Source: Nissolia schottii (Eukaryota > Streptophyta > Magnoliopsida > Fabales > Fabaceae). From it: 64,000 nt of DNA. The DNA lies in contig QANU01001109.1 of assembly GCA_003254905.1 (NCBI GenBank), positions 62,001 through 126,000 of the forward strand. Direction: 5' to 3'. The position numbers were made by a program, and so were the translations under genes. The notes beneath the pieces were generated by a model that had not been told where the DNA came from, did no database searches, and saw nothing but the letters and a program-made list of their open reading frames with translations. This document shows, piece by piece, positions 1 through 12,238 of the stretch; positions within the stretch are counted from its first letter, which is position 1; each line of letters begins with the position of its first letter.

Positions 1-350
1 ACTTTTTTTGCCCTTGCAGCACGCAGTTTTAAATCTAGTTTTGAGTGTATCTGGAAACGGGTTTTGAGTGGAGTATGGTCACTTTTGTATCTCCATCTTA
101 TTTCTTTAGTGAAATATTTGTTTGTCATCTTTGCCCGTGGAGTAGGCTTTAAGCCAACCCACGTTAATTCCTTGTGCCTTTGTTACGCTATTGCATATTC
201 GTTTGGTGCTATTTTGTTTGTGCCTTTTAGGACCCAGCATTTTGTAACCAAAAGTGCCACATGATACATCTGGTTTATTTTCAAATTTTAATAAATGTAT
301 TGCTTAATCTATATTACAGCAATTAATGAATGTTAGTAATGCATTCTGAG

Positions 351-2524
351 CAGAATTTGATCCAGAAGACTGTCCAGCTGACTGTTCAAGGCCTTGCGAA
401 ATTGTATGCCCTGCTAATGCAATATCATTCCAAGGGAAATCAACATTAGGAATTTCATCTAATACTGAAGAACCAAGGGTGCTACAGATTTTTAACTTGA
501 TTTCACTTAAAGGAGCTTTTTTTTTTATACACAGACTATGTTGTCTAAAAAATTTCAAAACTTAAAGTTCAATTGTCTTGAACATGCAGGATGGAGTCAT
601 AGCAGAACGCTGCTATGGCTGTGGTCGCTGCCTTCCAGTTTGCCCCTATGATAAAATAAGTGCGATAGTTTCCTGTACCAATTTAGATTACAAGTTCTTA
701 AACATTCATTATTTCTAATACTTTTAATTACTATCTCCATGATATTATTTGATTTTAAACAATATTAACTTGTTGTATTGATCCAGGAGAGGTAACATAC
801 ATAAGAGATGCCATTGCAACTGCTGATCTCATCAAGAGAAATGATGTTGATGCTATGGAGATACATACAAGTGGGAGGTAATATTAGTTATCGAGTTACT
901 TATATCAGATAGTACTAGGGGATAACTTTAATCAATGTGGAAATATGTTTCAGTAAAAATTTTATTCATAAAACAACGGTTTTGGTTAATATGAGATATG
1001 ATAATTCTATGATGTCTGATTGATGTCTTCTAATCCACTTCCTCATGTGATCTATGATCCTTCCACAGGCAGAGTTCACGGTTTAAAGAACTCTGGTGTG
1101 CTCTAGGAGATTCAGTAGAAAATTTGAGGCTAATAGCAGTAAGTGGTGCTTCCAACCTGCTCTCGAATATAAAGAGACATAAGTAGTACTTAGCCTCCAA
1201 GATATTTCTATTTATGTTCAAGAGTTTGATATCAAAATGATCCAGGTCAGCTTACCAAATGGTGGGGATTCAACAATTTCCTCTATGAACAAAATGTTCT
1301 CCATTATGAAACCCAATCTTCAATGCTACAACTTATGGCAGGTTTTGCCCTTTCTCAGAGTTCGACATTTTGAACGATTTCAAATTTTCATTAGCAAGAT
1401 TTAATTCCGCATTTCTTTTAACAAATCCATCTTTGCATTATACAAATCAAGTTGGATGGCCGTCCGATGAGTGGAGATATCGGGAGAGGGGCAACTAAGG
1501 AAACAATTGCCTTTGCTGTTCAATTGGCTAAGGCAAAAGAAAGACCTCCTGGTTTGTATTTCATAATCCAACATATGGTCATTGAAATCCTTCATTTTTA
1601 TAATCTTAACCTGAGAATGCTAATGTTTCACTCCTTCTAACATGGTAGGTTTTCTTCAACTTGCTGGTGGAACTAATGCTCACACAATTGATGGGTTGAA
1701 GAAAGAGGGACTATTTCAAACATCATCTATTACAGGTAATGTTGACACTTTGCATGTTCTCATTGTTATTCTATTCTACACTGCATTACGAGCCTTCTTT
1801 TTTGGGTTAACTATTCCTATGAGTGCTCAGATGACGAAACTTCAGCAATCAGCTCATCTAATTCATCGCATGCTTTGATTGGCGGTATAGCTTATGGCGG
1901 TTATGCTCGGAAGGTATAAGTTTTACTAGGTTATTAGGGTATGTTTGGTTTCTGCTTTCATTTCTTGTTTCCATTTTCTGTTTTCAATCTGTTTCTTGTT
2001 TTTCTTTATGATTTTGCAAGGAAGTGAAAACAAGAAATGAAAACGGGAGTCAGGAAACAGAAAATAAGAAATGAAAACTGAAACAAATATGAAACTTGGG
2101 AATGAAAACAAAAACTAGAGACCCTCCGTTGCCTGTTTTCATTTAATGTTTTTCTTCTGTTTCCTGTTTTTTTGAATTTTGTGAAGGAAAAAATGAAAAC
2201 AGGAAACAAATTTGTTGTTTCTACTATTTCCTTCACAAAATCATAAAAACCATTAACAATCTTGAAAATAGGAAATGGAAATGCAAACCAAACAGACCAT
2301 CACTTTCCATCTTTAATATATATGGTTTGTTGAAAGTGTCAATGTGACTCTGGCATGGCAATTGGTCAAATAATGCTATGTGCATCTTTGCACAGATTGT
2401 GGGTAGAGTATTGAGATCCATGCAATCCCAACATGGAGCTGCGCCAATTGAGGATCACCCTGATTATCTATTGATGGCTCTTAGGGAAGCACTTGCTTTG
2501 GTTGAACCTGTTAAACGTTTATGA
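351..2524 (+). CDS. LdpA-like 2x[4Fe-4S] ferredoxin-domain protein, 5' truncated by window edge
   Basis: Nine exons read as one open frame: 351-478, 590-659, 787-877, 1069-1138, 1246-1341, 1452-1551, 1649-1735, 1831-1913 and 2396-2524, ending in TGA. The first visible exon carries CPADCSRPCEIVCP (Cx3Cx3Cx3CP) and the second CYGCGRCLPVCP (Cx2Cx2Cx3CP), so the protein should bind two [4Fe-4S] clusters. The rest, including the GGTNAHTIDGLKKEGLF and GGIAYGGYARK stretches, resembles from memory the C-terminal domain of cyanobacterial LdpA, a redox/light-input protein of the circadian clock; plant homologues are expected to be plastid-targeted. The N-terminus, including any transit peptide, is outside the window. 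The start of the first exon (351 or 354) is uncertain because TGA lies just upstream in frame. Intron 8 holds a MITE at 1937-2298. Family call fairly sure; function in plants unknown to me. Confidence 0.75.
1937..2298. mobile_element. MITE in intron 8 of the LdpA-like gene
   Basis: The left end GGGTATGTTTGGTTT is the inverse of the right end AAACCAAACAGACC with one mismatch. The interior is a diverged palindrome rich in runs such as GTTTCC and GGAAAC. A TTA precedes the left end, but the right flank is not a clean copy. The same type of element, with better ends, lies in PHYB intron 3 (28780-28977). Probably a PIF/Harbinger-type MITE. Confidence 0.6.
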
Positions 2525-2681
2525 TCAATGACTACTTCACAAGCATCATCAGTACTTAGTAGCTGAAGCTGTATTTGGAACCATAATGTATAGAAAGGAA
2601 GAATAGAAACTAAACAAGATAGAAATAATGCCACAAGAGCATGATAATTAGTATTTTCGTCCATGCAGCAGCAATTCAAAA

Positions 2682-3564
2682 GTAGGGCTGCCAAAATGAG
2701 CCCGGCCCGTGGGCCCATTTACCCGGTTAAATGAACGGGCTTTACATGCAAAAAATAGGTCCGTGAAAATTTGAAAAAAAATTGGTTTGACCCGTTTAGG
2801 CCCGGCCCACTAGGCCCACGGGCTGGCCCGTGAGCCCGTGAATTTTTTTTTATTTATAAAAAAATTAATTTTTTAAAAGTTTCATTTTGAACTCTAAATT
2901 TTATTTTGGAGTTTAAGAATTTACTTATAATTGAGTATATTTAACTATTTGTCATGCTTAACTACTTAATTATATTTATATTGCTATACAGCTGAAGTGC
3001 TATGACATAGATATTGATAAATTTTGCATTTTATTCCTTTAATGAGTGCTTACGCCCTATAAGTTGATATATACTTTCAAACCTTGTTTATTATTGATTA
3101 ATCTAGGAGAAAGAGTTCCAATTATGTTTTTGATCAATAACATAACAGTACTCACATTAATGTTATATGCAGTTATATAATTAATGAAAGTTGTATTAAT
3201 TCATGAATCGATTTCAAATAGCATTTGAAAGCATTTGATATATTTCAAGCAAGATAGTTGAAGGAACAAAAAAAATAATATAATATCGTAATCAACTATC
3301 CAAACTATTTCTTTCTAATTAATTAATAGATAGACGATAAAAAATTAAAAATGATCGCGCATACTTATTCGTAACTTTGTATTTAAATCATAAAAAATAG
3401 ACTAAAATTTTAATTTTTTTTTTAAAAATAAACGGGTTAGCGGGTTGGCCCGTTTAGGTTCACGAACTGACCATAAACGAGTCAGATCTTAAAAATAGGC
3501 ATAATTTTGGCCCAGCCTGTTTAAGGCCGCCTAAACGGGACGGGCCGGTCTATTTGACACCCCT
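2682..3564. mobile_element. Non-autonomous hAT-like element with 8-bp target duplication
   Basis: The element is flanked by perfect 8-bp direct repeats ATTCAAAA at 2674-2681 and 3565-3572, the hallmark of hAT insertion. Its ends (TAGGGCTGCCAAAATGAGCC on the left, GGTCTATTTGACACCCCT on the right) are inverted and extend into GC-rich subterminal blocks full of GGCCCG repeats. The middle is AT-rich with no transposase reading frame, so it cannot move by itself. A shorter relative lies at 5009-5405. Confidence 0.8.
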
Positions 3565-3572
3565 ATTCAAAA

Positions 3573-5008
3573 CTATGGTTTAATAGAGCACCAATAACAA
3601 GTGATAAAGTAAGGATAAAAGGTTTGTCATATGCAATTTATTTTCATTTGGTTTTAGTTCCAATTTAATTTATCTTATCATTAGATATAATTTTATCTCT
3701 ATCTTTTTGTTATTTGTAGGTCTCTTTTATTCCCGTATCTAATAAGTTATCCTTGTAAGACATAACTGGCTAACTGCTTATTTTGTATGATAAATTTTTT
3801 GGAAAGAGATATATATATATATAAATCATTTAATTGTCTTTACTCATCAGTTTAAGCTTTTGGGAGAGATGATTTTTGATGTTGCGAGAAGGGGCGTGTA
3901 AAGAGACATAAAATTGTTGAATTGTTTTTGCTTATAAGCGTAAACTTTTGTAAGAGATAATTCTTGATATGATTCATATTTGAGTTTAAATAGGCTTTCT
4001 TTTAAAACATCTTGGTAAGGTTACCATGACTCTTTTATCATATTTTAAGTTGAGCAGAAGGCCTAGGTATATGGAGGCACACAATGTTCAGATAGTGCAG
4101 CAGAACTCATGATGCCTAAGGTGCATGATTGATGAATTATTAAGTTTTTTTTGACACTTATATGCCTTGTTTTGTTAAGCACATGCACGTGTATATATGC
4201 TCTGTGCTGGGCCGAGTGAATTATAGACAAAGTAAAATGTCTTGGAGACAAAGTAAACAAAAAGCTTTTCCCACTCTTCTTTTGTTTATGATACACTCTT
4301 TTTTTTTTTTTAATACAAGTATTATATTTGTTACTAGTGATATTTACATTTTTATGTTTAATTCCTTTGGTTCAGTACATTCTTAATTAATAATGTGTAT
4401 TTTAAAGTTAATATGATAATTATCACAATATAAATAATCAAGGATATATAAGTTTTTAATTAAGTTCATAATTTTTATAGTTAATGATACAAATTAATAT
4501 TATTATGTTAATTACAATACAAATAATTAATAAAAAATTATACATAACTAAATATGAAAAAATTAGATTAATGTTAGAACATGTCGAAGCAAATCAAGCT
4601 CAGTGGGGCGTCCTCTATAGCCTAACCGCAAAAAAAACCCTCGAAATGAGTTATAATTAGTATGCGCAAAATAAACCTCTCAAGCTTCTATTAGTTGTTA
4701 TCTATAAATTGAATAAAAAGAATATCAAAGAATAATGACTTATTAGTGTTTAACTTTATTTTCACTTTTATCTTTATAATTATAATTTACAATAACTATT
4801 TATTATTTGTTACTTATCCTTATAATTATCATTAAAATAATTATTTCTTACAAAAAAAAAATTGGTTGGCAAACACAAAATATCTATCACCCCTATTAAC
4901 CCCACTAGTAGTTATTAAACATAATGGAAAAGGATTTAAACTTAACCGCAGCGATACATGCATGTATCAGAATTGCTATCTAGTACCAAAGATTTTATAC
5001 CAAAGAAT
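3573..5008. other. AT-rich intergenic spacer, no gene seen
   Basis: I see no conserved reading frame here. Short open frames around 4063-4386 and 4866-5048 look like chance: low complexity, no recognisable motif and no splice support. Confidence 0.5.
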
Positions 5009-5405
5009 TAGGGCTGTCAAAATGAACCCGGCTCGTTTACCTGGTTAAATGGATGGACTTTATATGCAAAAAATAGGTCTGCAAAAATTTAAAAAAAATT
5101 GGATCGGCCTGTAGTCCGGCCAGTTTAGGCCCGACTCGTTAGGCCCGCAGATTGACCTGTGAGCCCGTGAAATTTTTTAAAAAAATTTTAAATAATTTTT
5201 TTTGAATTTTTGAATTTTTTAAAAAATAAACAGGCTGGCGGGTCAGCCCATTTAGACCTGCGGACCGACCATAAACCAACCGGATCCTAAAAATAGCCAT
5301 ATTTTTTGCCCGGCCGGTTTAGGTCCGCAGGCCTAAACGGGCCGGGCCTAAACGAGCGGGCCATAAACGGGTTGATAAACGAGCGGGCCATATTTTTTTA
5401 CCCTA
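5009..5405. mobile_element. Shorter hAT-like MITE, relative of 2682-3564
   Basis: The left end TAGGGCTGTCAAAATGAACC and the GGCCCG-rich subterminal blocks match the element at 2682-3564, but the AT-rich core is much shorter. The right end is degraded (ends TTTACCCTA), and I could not find a matching 8-bp target duplication. Confidence 0.65.
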
Positions 5406-7737
5406 TTATCTAATCAAATAATTTCATATGCATGAATTTTTAATTAATTAATAAAGGAGTTAATTATTTTTATTTGTATGACGACATTTAATTGAATGAC
5501 AATATAAAAAATATTTACACTATCAATGTATAACAATTAAATATTATTTAAATACTATAAATTGATATAAATAGTTAATAATGTTTATGGAGCATACATC
5601 AAATTTGATCTAAGATCATGTAAGAATTTTCTCACATTTTGTGAGTTGTTTTGTTTTCTCCTCCCATCTATAACAATGTAAGTATTAAATATACTATCTA
5701 TATTTATATTTCGGTGGTTTTGGAATGTCATTGTCACATATCATAAATGATATTAATTTAAGTAGAACTTGTCAACGAAAGAAAATCAACTATACAGGTT
5801 CTCATCTTTTAATTAGGAGACATAAAAACAAGTAATTTTCACTTGTTTATGGTTTGAGAAGAAATTAAAAAGGTGTTTGTGAGTTTTATTTAGAAGGGAT
5901 AAAACAAATTAAATGATTTTTTTTTTTTACAAAAAATGAAATGAGTTGATATTGTTTTTTTTTTCTTTTAAAGTTAATGAGTTGATATTTTTAATTATAT
6001 TTAAAAGTTTTAAATTTATTCTTTTAAGTTTTAACTTCTTTTTCTTTTCATTCTCGTTTTAAAATAAAACTCAGAAATACCTTAACGATTCACTCGTGAG
6101 CACGACAGAGGTTCCTCGTTTCCCATGCTACACATAATTTACCCAAAAAAATGGGTCTCCGTCTGTCACTGCAGACATGGACAACGCATACATTTTTTTA
6201 ATCAGGTTTTCCCCCAACAAATCACATTGTTATTCGCAAAATTTTGGAGTCCCGTTCATGCCATGCCAATTGATACAATCATTAGAGATACCGACCCCAA
6301 AAAAATATTGTACATCATATTTGACATTATATTTTATTATTATACCGCATTGTGTTATGCTTAGCATGAGTTGCACGTGGTCATTTAATTGGTCAATTAT
6401 AGGACGAGTAGCATAAACATAATTTCACAGTTAAAATTATGATGAATTTGAAAGAAAAAAACAACATTAATTCATCAACCTAATTACTTTTATGAATAAT
6501 ACTTAATATTTTTTTATAAAAAATAAATAAATCATTCATAAAATAAATAAGTTAATAATTAGATTACTAAATTAGATCTCCTAAACTATAATCGTAATAA
6601 AATTGTTATGAGGATCTGAATCTTGTGAACGCATATTATATACTTTTTCCAGAATAAGGTGTCGCGTTTCTTTTTTCCTTATAGTATACGTACATAAGTT
6701 TCCGCAAATTGTAAATATCAAGTCAACCATAAATAGCTCGTTCTTTTCTCTTTCTTTGATTTTCATTTGTGAGTGTTTTTAAGTGGCGGGGTTATCCTCA
6801 TTTTCTAACAATTAAAGAGATATACTTATCATCTTCATTATTCGGATTTTCATTTGAAGAGTAACTCTATGTTGCATGAAAATCATGACTTAATTGTTGA
6901 TTGGCACATGAAGGCGGACTTGACAATGTTTTTCTACACCCTTAAAGAAATAGTGCTAATTTTTTTAAAAATTAATAATACGGCGTGCATTTTTTTCATG
7001 TTGACTGTTGAACCAACAAAATTTGCTATTGTTATACTAATTCTTTTGTCTATTGACACACTCTTTTTGTCTATTGTTATCATCTTTTTATTACTACTAT
7101 TTTATTACTACGATTTAGTTGGTTTATATTTTAATGAAACTTACATTAAAAGAAAGAATTTTTTAAATAGTAAATGTTTTCCACTTTATAGAATTCCTAT
7201 TAAACAATTAATTTTCCACTTTATACATTCCTATTATACTTTCAGGGCCAAGAATTGTTTATCTGAGTCAACCCGCTACACTTCATATTAAAACTTAATC
7301 TCAGAATTTAAAAGGAACACCAAACTCACCAATATCTAAAATCTCTACACTTCACTTAACCTTAAGCTAGCGTGCATTTAAAATAGTTCTCTCAATTAAA
7401 TAATAAGATAAACAATAAAAATAAAAATTGTAACAGCAGCTCCTACAAAAAGTGAATGGTGATTATAACAATAAATCATAAATTGACTTAAAGTTGAAGC
7501 CAGCAACAACGTTTTGGGGCCATACCTGAACTAGCTTGAGTAGTATGGCTCAACATACTTTAAATATTTTCCTACAATTGAAGTAAGCACAGTTCCTCTA
7601 ATTATTATTATATTATTATATTAATATGTATGTTAGCTAGCCACCCAACAACTTCTCTTCCCTTTTAAGCATACTAACATAAAAACTTTTATATATATAT
7701 ATATATAAAATAAGATTTGATGTTAGAATTTGTAGTA
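5406..7737. other. AT-rich intergenic spacer, no gene recognised
   Basis: The sequence is AT-rich with many homopolymer runs. The longest open frame (6854-7291) gives a Phe/Ile/Leu-rich peptide of the kind produced by chance in such DNA. Nothing here can be assigned. Confidence 0.5.
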
Positions 7738-8040
7738 CACTACAAGAATAATAGTGATTTGCAGCGGGCAAAATTAACATAAATCAAGCAAAATCCTCCA
7801 AGAAAAAATGTTTGAGACGAGCATATCGACCATTACAAATTTTTAAACTACTCTCAGTCAAAAGTTTATAAGAATGTTATAAGAAAGGTAGTAGCTACAT
7901 CTCACGTTTAAGATCGATCATTACATTTGCAATCATATATAAAACAACTTTTATTCTAAATTGTCCATCCATGCTTAAATTTCAAAATTTGATACAAGAA
8001 CAATAGTGATTTGTGGCGGGAAAAATTGCGCAAATCAAGA
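7738..8040. mobile_element. Relic of CACTA (En/Spm-type) transposon ends
   Basis: At 7738 the sequence CACTACAAGAA is followed by TAATAGTGATTTGCAGCGGG, the usual terminus of plant CACTA transposons. About 250 bp on, at 7991, a second copy without its outer bases appears (ATACAAGAACAATAGTGATT, then TGTGGCGGG). Both are in the same orientation, so they look like two nested or tandem broken ends rather than one intact element. No transposase is present. Confidence 0.5.
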
Positions 8041-8102
8041 AAATTCCACCTGAAAAATATAATCCCTCACAGGAAACAAGTCGGCGGCAAAAATATCAAA
8101 AA

Positions 8103-8317
8103 TGTTACATGTACACTCAATTTCATACACCCATACATACACCATTAATAATGCACAAATTTTATTCTCACTAGTGCACAAACATTACAAACTTATAAAT
8201 GATACCCTCAACTATATTTAATTAAGTGCACAAATATTACATGAGTTAAAACACAAACTTTACGTATATAAATACGAAGTGTATGTATGGTGTATGATTT
8301 TTGGTGTATATGTAGCA
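8103..8317. mobile_element. MITE, copy 1 of a two-copy family
   Basis: The ends TGTTACATGTACAC and GTGTATATGTAGCA are inverted, and the inverted match continues for about 40 bp through CATACACCCATACATACAC. The whole element is repeated in direct orientation at 12239-12453 with moderate divergence. No coding capacity. Confidence 0.65.
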
Positions 8318-8613
8318 GAACTCCAAAAATATTAATAACTTATATGTCACAATCAATGATAACTTAATTCAACATAAGGATGCATGATAAGACTTTGATA
8401 ATATTTTTAACGCATAAAGTTCAGCATTTATTTTATTTTATAAAATAAAAATAATTAATGATTAATGAAAATTATAAATAAATAATATTAATAAATAATA
8501 AAATATTAAATAAGACATAAATATTAAATAATTAATTAATTGATAAATTAAAATAATTTAACAATAATATTTAAGGATAAATAATATTTAATATTATAAC
8601 AATAAAGATTCTA

Positions 8614-9633
8614 GGATTAAATGTAATTAACCCCCTTGTACTATATGTGTTGTGCGCACTTTACCTCCTAACGTTTAAAAACGTGTAAATAACTCCCTTA
8701 ACATTTTGTAATTGTGCAATTTAACCATTCTGTTAATTTTTTTAATCCAAAGATAGTGTTAGTAATCATGTGTCAAACACATGACTCATCTAATGACAAA
8801 ATAAATCCTATATTCATCCTCCCTTTCTCATCTTCTCACTATTCCTTCCAGATTTTTTCATGTGCTTCTACACGTGAATATCTCTTTCCCCCAATTCAAC
8901 TAAATTGACAACAACAAAATATCACATAATCCAAAATAAACAAAGTAAGAAAAAAAATGGCTCATATAAATCTACCATGGCGCCCCATTTGGAGCACCAA
9001 GACCACCCCAAAGTATCGTCGTTTCAACTGATTCACTATAGCTGCATTTGATGTTGTCATCATCTTTTCCATGGCTCTGCTCATGTAGATCCAGCTCTGT
9101 GGTTCCTCTTTTAATTCCGATAATTCATTTTATTTTTTTATTTTGGATTTTGGGGATTCTATGGTATTACTGGGTATCAACATTAATTTAATTATTTTGT
9201 GTATTTTATTTAATATTTATCATTATTCTTATGAGTGACACAACTTTTCTTGATTCAATTATTTCTCGTTGCAACTCTTTTAATTTAATAGTATACGATG
9301 TCCAACGTCGTTTGTGCAATGAAGGTGTAATAAGATTATTTTTCTTGTTTTGTTTATTTTGGGTTGTGTTAGGTGAATTTTTGTTGTTGTAAGAAGAAAT
9401 TTGAAAGGAATAGTGAGAAGATGAGAAAGGGTGCATAAAAATGAGGTTATTTTTGTCATTAAATGGGTAATGCGTTTGACACATGATTATTAATAGAATT
9501 TTTGGATGAAAAAAAATAATGGAAGGGTTAAATTGCAGTTACAAAATGTTAGGGGAGTTATTTACACGTTTTCAAACGTTAAGGGTAAAATGCACGACAC
9601 ATATGGTACAAGGGGGTTAATTGCATTTACCCC
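8614..9633. mobile_element. Long-TIR (Mutator-like) non-autonomous element
   Basis: The left end GGATTAAATGTAATTAACCC and the right end, read on the other strand (GGGGTAAATGCAATTAACCC), begin inverted repeats that can be followed for roughly 300 bp, through the block TTCTCACTATTCCTT up to CCAAAATAAACAAA. Flanking 9-mers are AAGATTCTA (8605-8613) and ATGCTTCTA (9634-9642), agreeing at 7 of 9 positions; long TIRs and a 9-bp duplication fit a MULE. The central 300 bp have no transposase. Open frames at 8714-8908 and 9206-9484 are the two arms read in opposite directions. Confidence 0.7.
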
Positions 9634-9642
9634 ATGCTTCTA

Positions 9643-10203
9643 TAATTAAAAAAATTTATTAATTATTTAAATACATGAATAAATAATTAATAATATTTAA
9701 TATTCATATACATAATAAAATAAAATATTTGAAATAATGATAATTAATAAAAATTAATTTAATATGAAATTTATTTTCAAATTTAAAAATTAAGAAAGTT
9801 TATTATTTTTATAAATTTAAATTTAGATAGTAAAAATGAGTGAATATTGGTAATAAATATACTTATTCTTAATAAATATATACATAATAATATTTATTTT
9901 AGGTTTGTATGTCAATATTTAATGATTTTTTAATAATTATTTTATTTTTTATAAATATTTTCTTATAATTAAATGTAAAATGTAGAAGGTATTGAATAAC
10001 ATAATACAATCAAGTTTTATCTTATCAGGCCTTCTATTATCAAGCTCTATCCTATCAAACATATCAATATGGGCTTTAGTGAAATTTCGTTGAGCGAAAA
10101 TTTATCTTTCAAGTGAGTAAAGGACAAATCTCGAAAGTACAATAAATATAGACGACTATTCTAAGGGTATTTTAGTAAAACACATATTATTTAATAATAT
10201 TAA
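9643..10203. other. AT-rich spacer, no gene seen
   Basis: Very AT-rich sequence between two mobile elements, with no motif or reading frame that I recognise. Confidence 0.5.
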
Positions 10204-10812
10204 GAGACATTTGATATATTGCCTCTAATATTACTCTAATATTATCAGGTAATCTGAATTACTTTTTAAAAATATTATCATTTATTAAATTACTAGTAAT
10301 GTTACATTGTTATATTTAGTATGCACAAATCATGCAACTGAGAATTTGCATTAATTTGTTTAGTATATAAAAATGATTATGTGGTAATATATATTATTTA
10401 TTATTATTATTATATTTTTATTTTATTATTATGATTATGATTATTATTTTTGTTATTAATATTATTACTTTTATTATTATTATTATTTCTATTTTTTATT
10501 ATAATTATTTTGATTAATTTTTATTATTACTATTTTTATTTTTATTTATTTGTATTTATTATTTTATTTTATTTTTATAATAATAATTATTTTATATTAT
10601 TATTATTATTTAGGATTACCTAGAGGTAGTAATTCAAATAGACACATCCCTTTGAGGTAATTCACATTAACACTTTGAAGGTAATGTGGATTACCTGAGT
10701 AATCTAAATTATCAGTAATCATGTCGTATTAAACAAATCAATATGGATTACCAGTAATTTAAAAGGCAGATTATCGGTAATCCAGATAGATTACCTCATA
10801 CCAAACAACTCC
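10204..10812. mobile_element. Tourist-like MITE, copy 1 (with ATT-repeat core)
   Basis: Inverted ends start GAGACATTTGATAT on the left and read GGAGTTGTTTGGTAT from the other strand on the right. Subterminal parts hold many GGTAAT / ATTACC blocks. The core is a long imperfect ATT/TTA repeat (about 10390-10605). A second copy lies at 58559-59050 near the GDSL gene. A TAA precedes the left end, as expected for PIF/Harbinger-type MITEs. Confidence 0.65.
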
Positions 10813-10860
10813 TTAATTCTAACTTATAATAACTCATGAATGTAACTGATAATATAAGTG

Positions 10861-11022
10861 TAGAGTTTAATTATTATCCATTGATTGACAATAATTTTTT
10901 TTACATTATCATCTAATTAAATTTTGACATATAAGAGCAATTCACTATCTCGCTACTTTAAAAGTCATGCATATAAAATGATTTAATTGGATGATAACCA
11001 ATGAATGACACTTAAACTCTTT
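10861..11022. mobile_element. Small MITE of the AGTTTAA-end family, copy 1
   Basis: The ends AGAGTTTAATTATTATCCAT and, on the other strand, AGAGTTTAAGTGTCATTCAT are inverted. The inner sequence AAAGTCATGCATATAAAA recurs in the copy at 38999-39208. No coding capacity. Confidence 0.5.
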
Positions 11023-11079
11023 TTAGTCCTAGATCATAGAACATAAATGGGAATAATTAATACACGTAGATTTTAAAGT

Positions 11080-11259
11080 TTAATTTTAATGCACTGACAA
11101 TGTAAAAATCTTTACAAATTTGTCCAATTATTTATTTCATTTAATTTGGAGAACATTTCAAGTAGTGAGTGTGATAGTTAATTATATATACTAATATGTC
11201 GATATATGATTAAATGATAGTATTAAATTCCTTTATATAGTTGGTGTATTCCAATTAAA
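11080..11259. mobile_element. Small MITE, copy 1 of the TTAATTTTAATGCA-end family
   Basis: The left end TTTAATTTTAATGCACTGAC pairs with a right end that reads TTTAATTGGAATACACCAAC on the other strand. A second copy with the same ends lies at 35314-35492. Confidence 0.5.
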
Positions 11260-12238
11260 TCCTAAATTTTACGTCATATATTATAATAAAATTTAATGTG
11301 AATTATAGATTTTGAGAAAAAAAAATATCTAATAATTAACAACTTAAATGATTCGTGACATTTTTACTGAAGAAAAGTTTGTGCAACTTTTGTAACAAGT
11401 GATCTTAGATTTGATTTTTAGATATAGAATAGTTGGTATTAATATTAGGAGAATAATCATCCTTATAAAATCTCAAATGCTTTGATAAAAACATACTTGT
11501 GTTTTAAAAGAAAAAAAAATCTATGCAACTAAAAATGTGAATTTTTTTTATAATTTGAAGTAAGTGTATATTTTTAATTTTTAAAATGCCTATTTCAAAA
11601 AAAAAAATCCAAACATTCTTACTTAATTTAAAAATGAAACAAAATAAATATAAAGAACACAAGAATTTAATACAAATCTTATTCAAAACATAAATTGGAG
11701 ATTGCAAAGTTTTTCCTCGGTTGATTCATCATGTAAAGATGAAAACATGGGTACTACTGTAGTAACACGAGGTAACGATCAGATAATCCACACCCATGTT
11801 CATCTGTACCTAACCAAATATAATAATTTAGGTGAAATTTATGCGAACTTCTAAAATAAATTTTAGGGTTAAATAAGTTTTTATTCTTTAATAAAATAAA
11901 TTTTAATTTTACATCTTATTTAAAAAAAATTGGTTTGAGTCATTGATAATATTTGTTTTTGTTTTAGTTCTAACATTAAGTTTAACCGTTAAAAGATGAC
12001 ATAAAAAATTATGTGAGCTCATTATAATTTGCTGTCAAACTAAGTTTTACAAAAAAATTGGGGATTATAAATCATAGATATATATATATTATTTATATAC
12101 ATTGGTCATGAGACCTTTCTAATTTACTATTCTTTTCAATCCATTTTACCTATCATTTGAGTCATTTTTTTTATCTAAATTATCTGTCGTTTTCACTTTT
12201 GAAGGCAAAATTTATTGTTATGTATGCAATTACAAAAA
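11260..12238. other. AT-rich spacer, no gene seen
   Basis: I see no gene-like reading frame. The sequence is low-complexity and AT-rich, with a short (AT)n run near 12080. Confidence 0.5.

Noticed and set aside
304..558. Minus-strand 84-codon open frame
   Set aside because: The plus strand here encodes an exon of the LdpA-like gene with a cysteine motif; the minus frame is its shadow.
6854..7291. A 145-codon open frame, hydrophobic
   Set aside because: Phe/Ile/Leu-rich peptide from AT-rich DNA, with no homology sign, no Kozak-like start and no splice context.
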